From Ascaphus truei (taxonomy: Eukaryota > Chordata > Amphibia > Anura > Ascaphidae): a stretch of 64,000 nt of DNA. Both the position numbers and the translations under genes were made by a program. The notes beneath the pieces were generated by a model that ran no database searches, was not told the origin of the DNA, and was given only the letters and a program-made list of their open reading frames with translations. The number at the start of each line of letters is the position of its first letter. Within the stretch, counting starts at the first letter, position 1. The stretch lies in NCBI GenBank assembly GCA_036426205.1, contig CM071569.1, forward strand, positions 6,471,764-6,535,763. The letters run 5' to 3'. Shown here one piece after another: positions 1 to 11,110 of the stretch.

Positions 1-156
1 ATACTTCTCATCCCCAACCCCAAGTAAGTGTTACATTCTTGCCTGTTACTGTACTATATTGCTGTGTTCACCTATTTAAGGAATAAATATACTTTATTAT
101 ATCTAAGCCTCGTTCAGTTCAACCCAGTTATTTGGTGTATTATTATAGCCTGTCAC
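1..156 (+). mobile_element. Probable 3' end of an LTR (window edge)
   Basis: AATAAA lies near position 83 and is followed by about 70 bases ending in TGTCACA. This resembles the R-U5 part and CA end of a gypsy-type LTR. The left part is outside the window, so TG start, length and target duplication cannot be checked. It could also be unrelated sequence that happens to contain a polyadenylation signal. Confidence 0.3.
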
Positions 157-169
157 AAACTTACCGTCA

Positions 170-2790
170 CAGGGGGAAGAGAAGGGAGGGGGGATAGAGA
201 GAATGGATGGAGGGGGTGAGAAGGGAGGGAGGGGGATAGAGAAGGGAGGGAGTGATAGAGAGAATGGAGGGAGGGGGAGTCAGAAGGGAGAGAAGGCAGA
301 TGGCAGGGAGAGGGGAAGATAGGAGGGAAGGTGGGGGAAAGAGAGGAGAGGGGGTGAGACAAGGGAGTGAGGGGAGGAGAGAGAATGGTGGAGGGGAGGA
401 AGGAGAGGGAGGGGGAAACAGGAGAGGGAGATAGGATGGAGGAAGGGGGAGAGAGAATGGAGGGAGGGGGAGAGAGAATGGAGGGAGGGGGAGAGAGAAT
501 GGAGAGAGGGGAAGAGAGAATGGAGGGAGAGGAGGGGGAGAGAGAAAGAAGGGGGTGGGAGGGGATAGGGCGAATGGAGGAAGGGAGAGAGAGGAGGGGG
601 AGAGAGAGAGAGAATGAGGGAGGTGAAGATATAGAAAATTGAGAGGTCGAGAGAAAATGAATTGAGAGGTAGAGAGAAAATGAATTGAGAGGTAGAGAGA
701 AAATGAAGGGAGGGAGAGGAGGAGAATGGAGGGAGGAGGAGGGAGGAGGAGAGAATGGAGGGATGGTACAGTATAGAGGAATTGGGGAAGGGGGAGAGAA
801 TGAAGGGGAGCGGTACGGGATAGAGAATGGAAGGAGGGGAGAATGGAGGGATGGGAGGGGGAGAGAGAGCATGGAATGGATGGGAGGGAGGGGGAGAGAG
901 ACTGGAGGAATGGCAGGGAGAGGGAGAGAGAATGGAGGGAGTGGAAGGGGGGGTAGAAAAGAGAGGAGGGAACCCAAGTGGGAAGAGCACATCAGGGAGT
1001 AACCGGAGTTCCATGTAAATACTGGCGAGGAAGTGGATGTTACCTCAATGATCCCCGGTTTTGCGTGGGCGCAGATTAAGACGTTCAATCCAATCGGCGT
1101 TTTCTAGAACCATCCTGCTTAGAGGGTGCGGGGATGATACTATAGAGGGAGTCCGGGGATTAGTGTGGGATGTGGGATGGGAGGCAGGAGGGGATGACGG
1201 GGAGGGGGGAGCATCCGTGATGGGATGGAGAGAGAATGGAGGGAGAGAGGGAGGGGGATAGCGAATGGAGGGATGGGAGGAGGAGGAGAGAGAAAGAAGG
1301 GGGTGGGAGGGGATAGGGCGAATGGAGGAAGGGAGAGAGAGGAGGGGGAGAGAGAGAGAATGAAGGGAGGTGAAGATATAGAATGAATTGAGAGGTCGAG
1401 AGAAAATGAATTGAGAGGTAGAGAGAAAATGAATTGAGAGGTAGAGAGAAAATGAAGAGAGGGAGAGGAAGAGAATGGAGGGAGGGGAAGGGAAGAGGAG
1501 AAAATGGAGGGAGGGTACAGGAGAGAGAATTGGGAAGGGGGAGAGAATAAAGGGAGCGGTACGGGATAGAGAATGGAGGGAGGGGGAGAGAGAGAATGGA
1601 GGGAGGGGGATAGAGAATGGATGGAGGGGGAGAATAGAGGGATGGGAGGGGAAGAGAGAGCATGGATGGATGGGAGGGAGGGGGAGAGAGAATGGAGGAT
1701 AGGAGGGAGGGGTAGAGAGAATGGAGGGATGGAAGGGGGAGAGAAAAGGGAGGAGGGATCGAGAGAATGGAGGTAGGGATAGCGATAAGGGAGGGAGGGG
1801 GAAAGAGAATAGAGGATGGCAGGAGGGGGAGAGAGAATGAGGGGTGGAAGCAGAAAGAGAATGGAGGGAGCGGATAGAGAGAATGGAGGGAGGGAGAGAA
1901 TGGTGGGAGGGGGAGAGAGAATGGTGGGAGGGATAGAGTTAATGGAGGGAGGGGGAGAGAGAATGGAGGGAGGGATATAGAGAATTAAGGGAGGTGAAGA
2001 GAGAGAATGGAGAGGGGGGAGATAATAGAGGGATAGAGAGAATGGGGGGAAGGGAAGAGAGAGAATGAAGAGAGAGCTAGATAGAAAATGAAGGGAGGGG
2101 AGAGAGAATAGAGGGGGGAGGGAAGAATGAAGGGAGAGGGAGGAGAATAATTGAGGGAGTGGTATGGGGAGGTAGGAGAGAGAATGGAGGGAGGGGGAGA
2201 GAAATAATGGAGGGAGAGAGAGGAGGGAGGGAGGTAGAGAGAGAATAGAGGGAGGGGGAAGAGAAAGAATGGAGGTAGGGGGAGAAAGAATGGAGGGAAG
2301 AGGAGAGAGAGAATGGAGTGAAGGGGAGAAAGAATGGAGGGAGGAGGAGAGAAAATGGAGGGAGGGGGAGAGAGAAGATGGAGGATGGGTGAAAGAGAGA
2401 ATGGAGGGGGGGTGAGAGAATATGGAGGGGGGAGAGAAAATGGTGGACGGGAGAGAGGGAATGGCAGGGGGGAGAGAGAGAATGGTGGGGGGGAGAGAGA
2501 GAATGGTGGGGGGAGAGAGAGAATGGCAGGAGGGGGAGAGAGAGAATGGAGGGTGGGGGAGAGAGAGAATGAAGGGAGGGGGAGTGAGAATAGAGGGAGG
2601 GGCGGTGGGAGGGAAGGGGAGAGAAATTGAAGGGAGGAGGTAAGAATGAAAGGAGGGAGAGGAGTGGAAATGAGCGATGGGTAGTGGGAGGGAGGAGGAG
2701 AGGGAATGGGAGGGGAGGGAGGGGGATAGAGAATGGAGGGAGGGGGGCAGAGAATAGAGGGAGGGGGAGAATGGAGGGAGGGCTCCGCCT
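170..2790. repeat. Purine-rich GA minisatellite with higher-order structure
   Basis: About 2.6 kb consists almost entirely of variants of a roughly 19-base purine unit, GAGAGAATGGAGGGAGGGG. A distinctive block from about 543 to 910 recurs from about 1291 to 1690, shifted by about 748 bases. It includes three steps of GAATTGAGAGGTAGAGAGAAAAT in one copy and its near-equivalent in the other. The array is therefore partly a higher-order duplication, not a simple microsatellite. A non-repetitive island lies at about 975-1190. Long open frames on both strands (Ser/Pro/Leu-rich or Glu/Gly/Arg-rich) are products of the repeat and not genes. Confidence 0.9.
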
Positions 2791-2792
2791 GG

Positions 2793-4135
2793 CTGCTCCG
2801 CATATGGCTAGGCCACAACAGGATCCTGTTGGAGGTAAGCAGCAGGAGTCTCACCCATCCGTAGGTAAGGGACACCGTCTGTTTCCACAGGTTCTGCAAC
2901 CGGCTGATCCTTTATCGTGACGTCGTCCTCTGCAGGTGCAGGACATCTCCGGAGCTCCGGTGTCACCACGGCCCTCTGGATGGAGGACTCTGACCTGGAA
3001 CGCTGCTGCAGAACACCGGTAGGAGATGATTTCTTCTCCACTGGTTCAGCACGGCAGATATCATCTTCTTCGAATCCGATGGGGACACCTCTGCCAGGAC
3101 GCGATGTCATGGCGATTCGCTCGCACCTGCAACCGAGTGTATGGCGCTTGCCTGCTCCTGGTCAGCCTGTGGAACCGCACGCAACACCCCTGGGGCAGTC
3201 CACTCACCCACGGGATCCACGCCACTCATAGGCCCCCGTCCTGGGACTGCTGACAGCATCTGAGAAAAGCTGGATCAAGGCACCGGTACTCAGGCACCTC
3301 TTGGGATAGGCCACAGGGCACACAGGCCCACAACATCCTCCACAGCCTGGGGGTCAGATACAGCTATAGGTGGCACCGGACCACTTGGGCATCCGAGCGC
3401 GATGGTCAGGGCACACAGGCCCATGATAAATTTGGCAGTAGGGGGAGGTACGGCAGGAGCCACACCATCCGGTGTGTCCACATCAAAGATAGGAGTCCCC
3501 CAAGCAGAGTTATCAGGACTAGCAGGCTGCATATAGAAGGTGCCACAGTGCTGGCACCGCGCATGAAGGCAGGGCCCTCCAGGTTGTCCACTGCATTGGC
3601 AAATGCATCTAAGATGAGTCTGCCCATGAAAGCGCACCATGAGGAAACCGCCAGGGAGGTTATAGTTGTTGGCCCTCCTAGTCTCCAGGTCTGAGCTTGT
3701 AGCCATGAGGTAGTAGGCAGAGGTTGTACAAGGATCTCTTCTTTCAAGCTTAGCTCCATGGAACTGAGCTCAGTGTGGCAGTATAGTGACCCCTCCCAGT
3801 ATAGAGGAAGGCTCCCATTGGTTTGTAGTTGTTGTTGCCCTTCCCCTGGGTGGAATTAAGGAAGGACGGTGCTGAGAAGGTTGTGACATGGCTACAGCTG
3901 AGCCAGTCACTTTGAGAGGCGTTGCCCAAGCTTGGCGCCTAAAGCTTGCAACTTGGTTTGCAAACTTTTGCAATTTGTGAACTGCAGCCCACGCGGTCCT
4001 GTTTTCTTGTCGGGAGCGCCATTTTGGAACTTTGAACAGACGAACATGCGGTGTCCGCCATCTTAGAACACAGCACATTACTGAGAACAGACAGATACAC
4101 AAGGTCCCTGGTACATACCATCACAGGCCCATTTC
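2793..4135 (-). other. Unclassified minus-strand segment, possible decayed mobile element
   Basis: This moderately GC-rich segment starts where the GA array stops. On the minus strand it carries consecutive, interrupted open stretches at 4102-3770, 3706-3290 and 3110-2808. They lie in the same direction, as expected of one decayed reading unit. The upstream part (minus strand, about 4090-4010) has CAAGATGG/CAAAATGG-like motifs of the kind found near CpG promoters. I do not recognise the family. A retrotransposon or a pseudogene copy are both possible. Confidence 0.35.
3290..3706 (-). pseudogene. Cys-rich 138-residue open frame, unknown family
   Basis: The frame starts MATSSDLETRR and contains a Cys/His cluster at about residues 33-54, in the order CICQC, GGPCLHARC, QHC. 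The spacing C-x-C-x8-C-x4-C-x2-C could bind metal, but it does not match the CCHC gag knuckle (C-x2-C-x4-H-x4-C). The rest is Pro-, Ala- and Val-rich and shows no domain I recognise. Flanking sequence in the same strand is open in other frames, so this is probably one piece of a larger, frame-shifted coding remnant. Function is unknown, and a chance open frame is not excluded. Confidence 0.3.
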
Positions 4136-4317
4136 TTTTTTTGCTCCTTTAACACCTTTATCAAGAGTCCAGAGCCTGCCATATGCACAATTCTCTGCAT
4201 ACACTGCAATAGCTTGTCCCTTTTTAGCAGAGATATGGTGATGATGGGGTACATGCTCCTAGGATTATTTTCCTACTGGGAAACCCCAGAACATGATATG
4301 GAAATGAATGGCAGCGG

Positions 4318-4738
4318 TCACACTCCCAGAGACAGCCAAATCCTGGTGCGACTTCCCCACACAACAGTGCGTCGTGCTATTTTTTAGTAACGGGTACCCA
4401 GGGTCCTTCAGCGCCATGCAAGTTCCCTAGCCTCAACTTTTCACCCCTTTTGCGTAGGATGAAGGTGGATAGAGTAACAGCGCTCCCCGGAAACATCCCA
4501 TCGGGGGGTCACCTCTATATGAAATAGAAACCTGGGGGGCACACTCCCGGAGACACTGATCCTGGTGCGACTCCCCCACAGCACAGTATGTTGTGCTATT
4601 TAATAGCTCCGGGTACCCAAGAGTCCTTCAGTGCCATGAAAGTCCCCTTGGCCCCAACATTCCAAGCTTTCTAGAGGAAGGATAGTGAATAGGGTAACAT
4701 TGCTCCCCAGAAACATCCCATCGGGGGGTCGCCCCTAT
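4318..4738. repeat. Diverged tandem duplication, about 220-base period
   Basis: Two units, about 4318-4518 and 4539-4738, share ordered blocks: CACTCCC-GAGACA, CTGGTGCGACT-CCCCACA, GTGCTATTT, GGGTACCCA, GTCCTTCAG-GCCATG and GAAACATCCCATCGGGGGGTC. Related short pieces (GGTCCCTGGTACATACCATC) lie outside the pair at about 4103 and 4757. The duplication is local and partly degraded. No coding capacity is apparent. Confidence 0.75.
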
Positions 4739-4739
4739 T

Positions 4740-5160
4740 TGCTGTGCATGGGTGCTCAAGGGGTCCCTGGTACATACCATCAGGGGCCCTGGCCCCGGCC
4801 TTTCTTTGACTTCTGCCCCCACAGAAGTCTTCCTGCTGCATTACTGCTGCCATAAAGTCCCTGAAAGCCTGTCCCTGATCTCATCATCACCTCCAATTGT
4901 AATGCTTCTTTCCCCCACCCCCCACCCCCCTCTGGGAGATGTTATGGCTGCTACTCAGGTGTGGTTGTGCTGACATACCTGTGAGGGTCAGGAGAGCTGA
5001 GATGTCCGCGTTGGTGTGGGGACAAGGACAAGCTTTTGATGTGATCAGGCTTTGCTCAGGATGTCAGCCTCCAGCTCCAGTGAGCTCCAGAATTCCTAGA
5101 GATAGGTCCCACCAAAGCACACTTCTCCCATACCCCTGCCCAATTACTGCAGGCAGGTAA
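4740..5160. other. No gene recognised
   Basis: Mixed-composition sequence between the duplication and the LTR-like segment. It includes a short CCCCCACCCC run near 4914-4930. Neither strand shows a supported coding frame. Confidence 0.5.
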
Positions 5161-5548
5161 TATATAAAAGAGGCTTTATTAGTAGACACTGCAGATATTA
5201 CATACAGCAGATGCAGGGGATAGTAGAAGGTCCCCAGACCTCTGCATGGAGCTGGACCTTCGTTAGTAGTGAGGCCTCTGCAGAATTTAGATGGTCTCAC
5301 AGCCCCCTATGGGGTTGGGGGACACGCTCATCCCTGATAGAAGAGACTCACGGCCCTTCCTCCAGTCTTAACCTCCAGACCAGAACTGACTAGCACATCA
5401 GTTTGGAACTTCCTCTCTGAGCTCTGGAAGGGGAGAGCCTAGTGTTTGCACCTCAATTAGCTGTACACAAACACCAGGTCACCGTCTCTTCTGCCACTCA
5501 AAGAGTAGCATGAGGGGGGTCAAATGCCCCATGGAATAGCTTGTCACA
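5160..5548 (-). mobile_element. Probable LTR, antisense
   Basis: Read on the minus strand, the segment starts TGTGACAAGC at 5548 and runs through sequence without coding capacity to CTAATAAAGCC at about 5182-5172, a canonical polyadenylation signal, followed by a TATA-like AT run. TG start, polyadenylation signal and 400-500 base size fit a solo LTR. I could not find a convincing right end or target duplication, so the lower boundary is approximate. Confidence 0.4.
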
Positions 5549-5639
5549 GCCTGCAGCGCTATCAGAATCTACGTAACAAGGACAGAGAGGCAACTGGTAT
5601 CAGCCCTGTAACAGGTAGATAGATAGATTTACATATACA

Positions 5640-5850
5640 CAGGTGGTCCTCAGTATGCGATGGTCCGCTATTCGTCTAACGCCTTATCCAACGCCGAATA
5701 ATGCAGTCCGCTGAATGCATTCATTATCCTATGTCGGAACCGCTTATCCGACGCTCACTGCCGCATCTTAACATGGACCCGCAATCCGACAGTCCGTAAT
5801 CTGACGGCAGTTTGCGGGACACATTCCATCGGATAAGCGAGGACCATCTG
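5640..5850. mobile_element. Tc1/mariner-type (Tigger/pogo-like) miniature element
   Basis: The ends are inverted: CAGGTGGTCCTC at the left and GAGGACCATCTG at the right. The right end is followed by TA and the left by CA, compatible with a TA target in which one base has mutated. The terminal sequence resembles the CAGG-TGTCC start of Tigger/pogo elements. The interior has no transposase frame, so it is non-autonomous. A hAT miniature starts 18 bases downstream. Confidence 0.6.
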
Positions 5851-5867
5851 TATACCATTAGCTAGTA

Positions 5868-6172
5868 CAGGGGAGTGCAAAATATTTCCCTGCGCCCCCC
5901 TGACGGCAGCTGTCCTCTCTCCGCGCCACCCCCCCTCTTACCTTTGCTTCGGCGGCGTCATGACGTCACATGATCTTGCGGCATCATTTGATGCCGAGTT
6001 GCCATGGCGACGCATGTAAGAAGCCGCCGGAGCCAAGGTAAGTGAGGTTTCCAGAGGCCTTCGCCGCTCTCCCGGCACTTAATTGAAGTGCCTTCGGGAA
6101 GCGTGCGGGGCCTCTGTAAACCCCGCGCCCTCCCCGCAAACAGTCTCGTGCCCCCCAGTTTGCGCACCATTG
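5868..6172. mobile_element. hAT-type miniature element, copy A
   Basis: A 305-base element bounded by an exact 8-base target duplication, AGCTAGTA (5860-5867 and 6173-6180). The ends are CAGGGGAGTGCAAAA and, inverted, TTTGCGCACCATTG. Relative to copies at 7522 and 20698 the interior is in the opposite orientation, with GCGCCCCCCTG next to the left end. The interior is CpG-rich, with several TGACGTCA-like sites and no open frame. An 8-base duplication and CAG-type ends are diagnostic of hAT transposition. Confidence 0.88.
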
Positions 6173-6424
6173 AGCTAGTAGCTGGAGGTCTATTTCTCAA
6201 GGTCTCATGGTTGCTTACCATAGATCCAAGAAATACCTTCTATAAACAATGCTCTTCTTTGGTTCAAAGATCTGAATGTTGTTGAGTTGGTATCATTGTT
6301 AACCTTTACTTGACATCTGTGCGGTGCACATGGGAAGTTACACATAGCCGCTATAATGTGTGTATGTGTGCAGTTCTACTTTATTTAATGCTGTTACTTT
6401 TCTGGTTAGTAAAACGTGACACTG

Positions 6425-6560
6425 TGAGTGTGCATTTGCATGTCATTTCCCAGAATCCCTGGCTGCAGTGGAAGCACTATGCTAAGAGATAATGGGGAAA
6501 GGCAGCAGACCTGTCTGAGACATGTGAATGTGCTCACAGGTGATAAAAATAAAATGCAAA
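6425..6560 (+). repeat. Interspersed repeat with octamer motif, copy 1
   Basis: ATTTGCATGTCATTTCC, then GCTGCAGTGGAAG, GATAATGGGGAAAGGC, GCAGACCTG and ATGCAAATGAGCAC occur in this order. The same blocks appear reverse-complemented at 20205-20350, so this is a dispersed family. Octamer-like ATTTGCAT/ATGCAAAT lies near both ends. The class is unknown. Confidence 0.65.
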
Positions 6561-6748
6561 TGAGCACTCATAGGCCTTGGTGTAACATGCTGAAAATGAA
6601 TGGGGCTGATATCTTCTTCAGCATGGGGGAGCAGCATAGATTCCTTACTGTGTCCATTTTTAATTCCTATTTTTTATGTTATCCGTTTTGTTCTTGTGTA
6701 TTGTACTGTGAATTTGAATGACGGTTTAGCATATCTAAAACTCTAGGA

Positions 6749-6919
6749 CAGGAGAGGCCAACTTCTGTCATCAAGTGCCCCCAACAGGTCAGGTTTTAAG
6801 GCTATTCCTGCTTCAGCACAGGTGGCTCAGTCTTTGACTGAGCCACCTCTGCCGAAGCAGGACTAGCCTTTAAACCTGACCTGTTGGTGGCCCTTGAGAA
6901 CTGGCGTTGGCCCCTCCTG
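6749..6919. mobile_element. hAT-type foldback miniature, family B
   Basis: A 171-base palindromic element. The arms contain CAACAGGTCAGGTTTTAAGG, CTGCTTCAGCACAGGTGG and their complements, joined by a short loop. Ends are CAGGAGAGGCCAAC and GTTGGCCCCTCCTG. The flanking 8-mers CTCTAGGA and CTATAGGA match at 7 of 8 positions. Other copies lie at 42871, 55167 and 56110. Confidence 0.85.
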
Positions 6920-7196
6920 CTATAGGAAAATAAAATACTTAAGGCAAGAATAAGTTGTTACATTGTTGAGTTCTTTCACTTTATTGTAACTGTAAGTCAG
7001 ACTGCGCCTAACAAAAAAAGGCAAGTAAAGTTGAAGCTGTTATTATATTGTAAGGACAGCAGCGTTTTTCCAATATCCTTCTGAGCAAACTAAAAACACG
7101 GAAGTCAATCTGCCCCCTGGTCTTATTGAGACACAATTACGCATAGGAAGCTAACCTTAACGAACAGCAAACTCCACGTGTGGGCCGTGCACATTA

Positions 7197-7400
7197 GGCC
7201 TGGGACATAGTAAATTCAACCTCGCTGAGGCGGGCTGAGCCGTGCTGAGCAGATGCACTAACCCCCTGCATCTGTCATCAGCGCGGCTTTAGCAGCCACT
7301 TCGGCATGCTTGCTGATGCGTACGGAGGCTGCCCATGCAATCGATATAGGCTCTTAAAGTGCCCCGACGGACACTATGAGCCTCTTCTGTAAGATCTGAT
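7197..7400. mobile_element. PIF/Harbinger-like miniature, incomplete
   Basis: TTA followed by GGCCTGGGACATAGT, then GAGCCGTGCTGAGCAG and CATCAGCGCGGCTTTAG, match the left part of the element at 11266-11630. The right terminus is unclear, and the element appears truncated or internally deleted. Confidence 0.5.
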
Positions 7401-7521
7401 ATAGGGAAGTGCTCTCTATTTGGTTTTAGTGCTTAGTTTAGTTCCCCTGTTGAACTGCAACTCATTTAGGTTGCGCTGGTTATTGCTGTTACTCAGGGAT
7501 CTACCTGACAGCAGTCTAAGG

Positions 7522-7872
7522 CAGCGGTGCGCAAACTGTGGGGCGCGACCCCCAGGGGGGGGCGCGACACTGCCGACGGGGGGCGCGGGGTTTACAGAGG
7601 CCCCGCGCTCTTCCCGAAGGCACTTAAATTAAGTGCGGGGGAGCTGCAGGGCCTCTGTAAACCAACTTACCGTGGCTCCGGCGGCTTCCTCCCTGTGGCG
7701 CCATGCAACGCGGCGTCAAAATGACGCTGCGAGGTCATGTGACGTCACGTTGCTATGGCAACGGACGTCATTACGCCGGAGCGCGGGTAAGTTGGGGTTT
7801 GGGGGGGGGGGGGCGCGGGAGCGAGGGGACAGCCATCAGGGGGGCGCAGGTAAAAAAGTTTGCGCCCCCCTG
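7522..7872. mobile_element. hAT-type miniature element, copy B
   Basis: A 351-base element flanked by the exact 8-base duplication GTCTAAGG (7514-7521 and 7873-7880). It starts CAGCGGTGCGCAAACTGTGG and ends AGTTTGCGCCCCCCTG. The CpG-rich interior includes TTTACAGAGGCCCCGCGCT and TGACGTCA-type sites shared with copies at 5868 and 20698. Open frames across it are GC-rich artefacts. Confidence 0.92.
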
Positions 7873-7880
7873 GTCTAAGG

Positions 7881-9183
7881 GTCACTTTACTGTACCTTCA
7901 GAGGATCCCAAACAGCCTCTTTATCTGTGACTCACCCCTGTGTCAGGTTCCCCCTGAGAAGGACGATTACAACCCTATGTTAGTCTGTGACAGAGAGCAC
8001 ACTGTCTATAACATCTGTCACAAAGGTTTCCAGAGGGCATACTTACCTTACACTGCAAACCTCATTAGGTCACTTTAGGTCAACCTGACAGCGCTGTGTA
8101 TACCATACTTACCACAGAGAAGAATAAGCTGAGATCGTATTGTATGCTGGAATCATTTTGGTTTAACACTGCATAGGCTCCCATATACCTCAATGCACCA
8201 GTCACTACAAGTCCTACCACACACACACATATATATATATTTACAATTTGGTTCAGGCAGTTTCTGCCATCAGTGATTTGTAGTTATCAGTACTTACCTA
8301 TTTGTTTTTATTTTTAAGGTACAACCGCTCCCCTGGTTTTCCTGTGTATACTATGAGCACACCCTGTACGATCTGTTCTCTACCTCAGATCCTTATAAGG
8401 ACTGTTGTTTAGTGTGTTACCTGGATCACAAAGAACACACCATTACTTTAGATCCTGAACCTATACGGTTTCAGCATTGGAGCTCTGAATACCTTCAGGT
8501 CGTTGTTTTAACACCCATTATTTTATTTACATGTTGCAGATAAATAAAGTTTATGTTTTAACCCATTCATTCATCACCAGAGGGCGAACCTGAGTGCTAC
8601 ATTTGGGTTCTTTCTCTATCCCATCTCTATCTGTGTATATACCCAAAGCACCGTTCACCAATCACTTATCAGTGGCAGAAGCAGGGGCTTCCCTATTGCT
8701 TTACTGCCTGTACCTAGCAGGACTTATGAGCCAGGGAGGGCAAACGAATAACCAGGACCAGCCATGGCTATACATATATGAACAAAGAGTGTTGTTGTCT
8801 GTATAGATATTAAAAATCTGCTGCATTTAATAAATAGAAAGAAAAAAAGAAGTTCTAACCTTAGTTTGCAGAGGGGTATCATGCTGTTGATGTACTTATA
8901 CTGTAGGAGCAGAACGACTGTATATGCGCCTCGTTACTAAATGAAAGAAGAAATAGCGACACTCATGGAGGTACACACTATATAAAAGGAGAAGAGTAAG
9001 GGGCAGGCCTGTTTTAAGAATATACTGTATTTATTTGTACACTGCAATATAAATACAACATTTTATTTGCATATTTTTTTTATAAAAATGGAAAAAAGAG
9101 CTCCTGTGTGCTCAACCTGCAACGATGCACTTGGGGATGTAGAAGGGAGGGGGCACAGAGTGACACTGATACTATGTTATACA
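7881..9183. other. No gene recognised; AATAAA near 8544
   Basis: Sequence on both sides of the hAT copy at 7522 reads as one interrupted older unit. A polyadenylation-like AATAAAGTTTATG occurs near 8544, and ATATAT/CACACA runs near 8220-8242. This could be an old LTR or a retrocopy 3' end, but no ends or coding frame support that. Confidence 0.4.
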
Positions 9184-10873
9184 TGTAACGGGTATTCCAC
9201 CCCACCCAATCTCATATATAGTGTGGGTGAGTAGAACATGTAGTGTTACCGGTGTGGTGCGTATACCTGCAGGCTCACAGGAGGTCTGAGCCTCCGCTAA
9301 TGAGAGCCTGGGGTGACTCCTCTGGAACGGATCTTCGTTTGCAGCGCCTCCACCTATGTAGGATTCTATGGAAATGTAGAATGACCCTACATAGGAACCC
9401 ACTCAGAAACCACATACACAGTATTATGTATAACAGGTTTACTGAATGAACAATGACAACACCTTACTTCAAAACACTATATCAATAACAGTGCATCAAT
9501 ACAACTGCGTACCATCCCCCCACCCACATGTCCATCATCACATTCCCCTCAGTCTCTGGAGTGTCCACAGCAATAAAGACCAGTGTGAGTGTGAGGGATA
9601 GCGCTTCCCTGTGTTGGGGCCCGGTGGTGCACTTAATATATACAGAGGTACCTTCCGAGCACTCCGATGCTCGGGACTGCAACTGTCTTCTAAAAGGGTC
9701 AGACGTCCGTCTGATCCTATCCAGGTACTTCTGCAGTGGACCCCAACGAGGGTCCCACCGCTTCACGGGAACACAACAGTCTCTTGGTACAGCAACCGAA
9801 CCACAGGAACAGCCACGCCGCTATCCCTGTCTATCCTTAACTAATCCTAGCGTGACAGGAACCCTAACCTAGGGCCTGTCCCTGATGAACCGCAACCTGG
9901 GTGGCTTAGGGGAAATCTCCTAGGGCCTGCGGAGTAATACCCTGCCCCACTCCCCGAGCTACCCAGTCCCTAACTGTATCTACTACTACTACTAGATACT
10001 CCTAACAGCCTAACGCACCTGCAGCCGACACACAGCTCACACTGTCAGCCTGCAGGGATGCACACACGCTGCACACACTGCGCCCAGCACATGCAGCACA
10101 ACACACACAGAACGGTACACACCATTCACTGGAGAGGGAGAGTCTATCTGGGACCTAAGGGGTTAATAGTATTCCTACTCCCCTAACGAGGCCCAGTCCT
10201 GACTCCCACTAACAACCGACTAACCTGAGTGACAGGGTCCCTTACTCTAGGGCATTCCCTGGCAACACTCACTATATGGGATACCTAGAGCTATCTTGGG
10301 CCAAGAGGGTGCTGGCTAGTACAGGGGATCCCTCTCTCCCGTACCCTACCTCCTTCCCTTGTCTGCCTCCTTGCTCTGCTCCTTCCTGACTGCCTAACGT
10401 GCTGCAAGCCCGCCAAATGTATCTCTTTTCCCAGGGGTCTCCTAAGCCCTATTGGCTCCCTGGTGTCACATGGGGCTCGCAAAGGCTCTTGGGATATGTA
10501 GTCCCAGCTCAGAGCCTTTCCTGGTAGGCTAGGGGTTCGCGGGCTTTCTCTCTCCTCCCTGAGCTGCCCCTACTCTCGCGCGCGCTATCCTTGCCTCAGG
10601 AGCCCTCCCTGCGCCTACGCGTCCCTGCGCATGCGCAACGCTGTCTTCAATGGCGGCGCCCTGCCTCACCGGCCGCCGGGACCTTAGAGACGCGATCGCG
10701 GCCTTAGCAACGGCCCAATCGCGTCCCCGGCAACCGGCCGCAGGCAGGAGAAGCCGCGCTGCTCCCTGCTCCAGCCCCCACCCTTGGAAGCAGCCGTCGG
10801 GTTGTTCAGTACCCGCGATCGAGCTGCACCAGGGGAGGGGGGTCTCCAGGAGCTGCTGGGGACCAGGGTTACA
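9184..10873 (-). mobile_element. Solo LTR, family L, copy 1 (sense on minus strand)
   Basis: A 1690-base unit begins TGTAACGGGTATTCC and ends CCAGGGTTACA on the plus strand, giving TGTAAC...GTTACA inverted ends. It is flanked by TACA at 9180-9183 and 10874-10877, a 4-base target duplication. It is homologous along its whole length to the reverse complement of 17598-19452. The sense strand is inferred as minus because the CpG-rich, promoter-like part is at the 10873 end and an AGTAAA polyadenylation-like signal lies near 9440 on the minus strand. No coding interior is attached, so it is a solo LTR or a large non-autonomous derivative. Confidence 0.8.
10484..10657 (-). promoter_or_regulatory. 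CpG promoter-like core of LTR copy 1
   Basis: Read on the minus strand the order is GCCGCCATT (10657-10649, YY1-like), the palindrome GCGCATGCGC (10636-10627, NRF1-like) and ACTACATATCCCAAGAGCC (10502-10484, close to the ZNF143/STAF site ACTACAnnTCCCAgnatGC). Copy 2 has the same sites in the same order. The factor assignments come from known consensus motifs. Activity is inferred. Confidence 0.5.
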
Positions 10874-11110
10874 TACACTTCAACCATAAATGAGCTCAAT
10901 TGGAACGGGGGATTAAAAACACATTAAACCATAAAGCTATATAAACTATATGTGGAAATAACTCAATGGGTCCGTGGGGGGGGAGGGGGATGGGCAAAAA
11001 AAGGGGGAGCGGAAATAAATCCTCCGTGGGGTGGAAATAATCTGATGATGATGAGGTGAGTCGTGCTGCTCTTGAAGAAGGTTATTCTGGCACCAGCAGA
11101 GGACAGAATG

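Noticed and set aside
153..1088. 311-residue minus-strand open frame
   Set aside because: Ser/Pro/Leu translation of the GA-rich satellite; other frames of the same array are equally open.
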